Source: Zelonia costaricensis
Taxonomy: Eukaryota > Euglenozoa > Kinetoplastea > Trypanosomatida > Trypanosomatidae
DNA: 58,261 nucleotides
Direction of reading: 5' to 3'
NCBI GenBank assembly: GCA_030849075.1
Contig: JASAOO010003420.1
Coordinates: 1-58,261, forward strand
Shown: one piece after another, positions 56,158-58,261 of the stretch
How the letters are laid out: each line of letters begins with the position of its first letter
Numbering within the stretch: position 1 is the stretch's first letter
Program-made: the position numbers and the translations under genes
The notes under the pieces: model-generated
Database searches by the model: none
What the model was told of the DNA's origin: nothing
Seen by the model: only the letters and a program-made list of their open reading frames with translations

Positions 56158-58261
56158 AGACACCCGTGACACGGAAAACAAACCGAGAGGAAAGAGAATC
56201 ACGCAAGGGCAACGCGTTGTCAAGCGCAGCATCCTCGACGGCGCAACTACGGGCACCCCGTACATCACACAGAGAAGCACAAACACGCACGCATTAGACA
56301 GCAAGGGCTGCAGGGCGGGGAAGGACATCATTATGTGTGCGTGCGCGCTGCCTCGTGCACCCGCGCACGCACACAAACGCAGCACAAGAAAAGTCCGAGG
56401 CAAACGGGAGCTGAAAAAAGAAGAAGAAGAGAGGGGACAAGTGAAGTGGTCAGACGCGCACGCCGACGCCCGCGCATGTCACGAGCACGGCAAATAGTCT
56501 GAAGTGAGTTGTGGCGACTATGTCAGACAGGACGGTTGTGGCCCACGTGACGGTGAAGAAGACCGTGTAGAGATGTGCACACCTGGGGACGAGAGGACAA
56601 GAGAAAGACCAGGAGAGAGGGAGGAAGGGGGAGGGTGACGGTGGGAGAATTGCGAAGGGAAAGCGAAGCAGCGGGGAGGGGCGAGACGGCAGTCGGTTTG
56701 CACGCGTGTGCCAGAGCGAGAAAAAAAAGGGAGAGGGGAAGGGGAACAGAGGAGAGCAAAGGAGAGGGAGAGAACACAAAGTCACTGAGATGCACTTGTC
56801 AGCCGACAAACACACACACACGCACACACACGCAAAGACACTCGAGGCACAGAAACGAAGTCGGAGGCGCATGCGCAGGAGCTGCAGACAGGCAGTTACA
56901 CACGCGAGCGTCAACACAGATAAAGCGCAACATACACACATGCACACCCGTGACACAGCGCACGCTCTGCGGGATCCTCCACCGGGATCTTCGAGCCCTT
57001 TCGTCCCTCTTGCGCACTCGAGCAGCTGGGGGACGGGTTGTGGGGCGCCGGTGGCTCACAGGTACGGACACCATGAGGGGAAGGCTTGCAAAGAAGCCCG
57101 CGGAGAAGAGGGAGGCCGCGGGCTTGCCTCGACTATCACAGCTCCGCGTGAGGCGTGGTGAGGGTCGTGCAGGCGAGCTGATTGACGCAAGCGCTCCAGC
57201 CGGCGGCGCAGACGTGCCACCAGGGACACTCGTGGTCCTTCGCCGCACGCCCTCTTCCTCACCACGGCACTCACCGCCTTGTTGCTGCGCTTCACCTACC
57301 CCGCCCAGCGCATCGCAGCGCCGGGCTCACCGTCGGCTGTCTTGGCCGCCACTGCGTGGGGGCTGCAGCGACATTCACGCAGCTTGTGCCTCTGCGGCGT
57401 GAGTGTCGCATGTGTCTGCAGACTCATCAGCAGTGTGTCGCGCTCCCTAATCCCCCCGCCCCCATCTGAGGCGCGAAGCGGCGACGTGGGGAGAAGAAAA
57501 GGAAGCGCAGTTCGGGGGAAGCGGCGAGTGGAGCTGGTGTCGTAAATGAGAGGACACAACAAGGCGGAGCGGAGGAAAGCACACGCAAGCAAAGCGCGCA
57601 GATGACGCGCACACACGCGCACGCACGTACAGTCGCACGCTGAGTGCAATGCCAAGGCGCGCTTTGGGCATAGACAGCGCCCAAGTGTGTGCAGCACCTC
57701 GGGGCACTGCGAAACATCGAAACATAACACGGCAACACCTCATACCATATCAGTCAAAAGCGAGTAGACAAGAACAGGACAGAGTCTCCTTTCCCGCGCG
57801 CTGGTTGCCAGGGACAGATGTGTATTGGATAGGCGTGTCAGTGCACATGACGCCCACGCGCGAAGACGCGCGCGGTGTGCCGCTACAACGGCGGCGAAGG
57901 ACATATCATCCGCGCGCACGGCGCGCGTGGCGTAGAGCCCGAGAAAGGGGGCAGGATGTCCCAGCTACGGCCGGCCAAGGCAGTCGCAGACGGGCACGTG
58001 CACATGTGCGAAACGAACAGGAAGGAGGTGCGCCACCGCACGTGCTGGGGAGCGAGAGATGCTGCAAACGGACGCCGAGAAAACCTCAGAAACGGGAAGG
58101 AGGGCTGGGAGCGGGTGCGCGTGATGACCACAAGAGGGGGGAAAGCGAGAAGGGCAGGTGAAGCACACACTGACACAAACACATCAGCACACGCGACAGA
58201 GCGGAAACGAGCAAAGGCACAAACGGGGAAACACTGCCACATTCGAAGCGACGGCGTCATG
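54330..58261. other. Gene-free right end, possible transcription start or strand-switch zone
   Basis: For 3.9 kb neither strand has a frame with protein-like composition. It holds purine-rich blocks at 54949-55100, about 55300-55330 and about 56585-56770, AC repeats at 56123-56147 and around 56812-56833, and scattered A-rich tracts such as 55867-55878. Leishmaniinae RNA polymerase II initiates upstream of the first gene of a unit, often in such gene-poor divergent zones. If plus-strand genes begin just right of 58261, this would be a divergent strand-switch region. It could also simply be an intergenic region. Confidence 0.4.
56123..56147. repeat. CA dinucleotide microsatellite
   Basis: A perfect CA run of 25 bases in the gene-free right end. 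Confidence 0.95.

Noticed and set aside
56575..57402. A 275-codon plus-strand frame in the right-hand gap
   Set aside because: It begins with Arg/Glu/Gly runs from purine tracts and crosses an AC repeat, so it is not protein-like.
57649..58161. A 170-codon plus-strand frame at the right end, a possible first gene of a divergent unit
   Set aside because: Arg-rich composition with no conserved-looking segment. A real divergent gene would need sequence beyond the window to show itself.
54330..58261. A possible retroposon or SIDER-type element in the gene-free end
   Set aside because: I saw no target-site duplication, poly-A tail or reverse transcriptase remnant. Degenerate short elements cannot be recognised by eye and would need a profile search.

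Overview
The window is nuclear DNA of a trypanosomatid, most likely a Leishmaniinae genus (Leishmania, Leptomonas, Crithidia or a relative). The evidence is very high GC coding sequence, no visible introns, 22 supported genes all on the minus strand, intergenic regions full of purine tracts (polypyrimidine tracts on the coding strand, as used for trans-splicing) and GT/AC microsatellites, and a fructose-1,6-bisphosphatase ending in the glycosomal signal SKL. From memory, unverified, the gene for this enzyme lies on chromosome 4 in Leishmania major, so the window is probably the syntenic block. The genus cannot be fixed from sequence alone.

The genes form one polycistronic unit read from right to left. 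From the left end: UMP-CMP/adenylate-type kinase (690-1319); two proline-rich unknowns (1928-3424 and 4226-5788, the second with zinc-ribbon-like Cys pairs); a 1234-aa SET-like protein (6081-9785); an acidic HIRIP3-like candidate histone chaperone (10510-11421); a CLC chloride/proton exchanger (12272-15814); ribosome biogenesis factor RRP36 (16934-17593); a COPI-associated membrane protein (19226-20122); two tandem phospholipid acyltransferases (21562-22521, 23645-24709); two unknowns (25341-26711, 27366-27773); TCF25/Rqc1-like protein (28335-31007); a 1391-aa coiled-coil protein (31689-35864); a small helical protein (36845-37174); a divergent P-type ATPase (37713-40505); a 776-aa coiled-coil protein (41973-44303); SCO1-type copper chaperone (45060-45959); two unknowns (47011-47832, 48437-48946); fructose-1,6-bisphosphatase (51061-52119); and a membrane-anchored FkbM-type methyltransferase (53268-54329).

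The right-hand 3.9 kb (54330-58261) has no convincing gene on either strand. Because transcription runs leftwards, this is where the promoter-proximal end of the unit, a strand-switch region or an unusually long intergenic region would be expected.

The genes do not form a single pathway, as is normal for trypanosomatid units. Small functional pairings exist: the tandem acyltransferases in lipid synthesis, RRP36 and TCF25 in ribosome production and quality control, and several coiled-coil proteins likely to be cytoskeletal. The most unusual proteins are the P-type ATPase that has lost the TGES glutamate, the FkbM enzyme with a membrane segment inside its catalytic domain, and the SET-like protein with a possible second SET-like half. 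I found no mobile element, CRISPR array, tRNA or rRNA.
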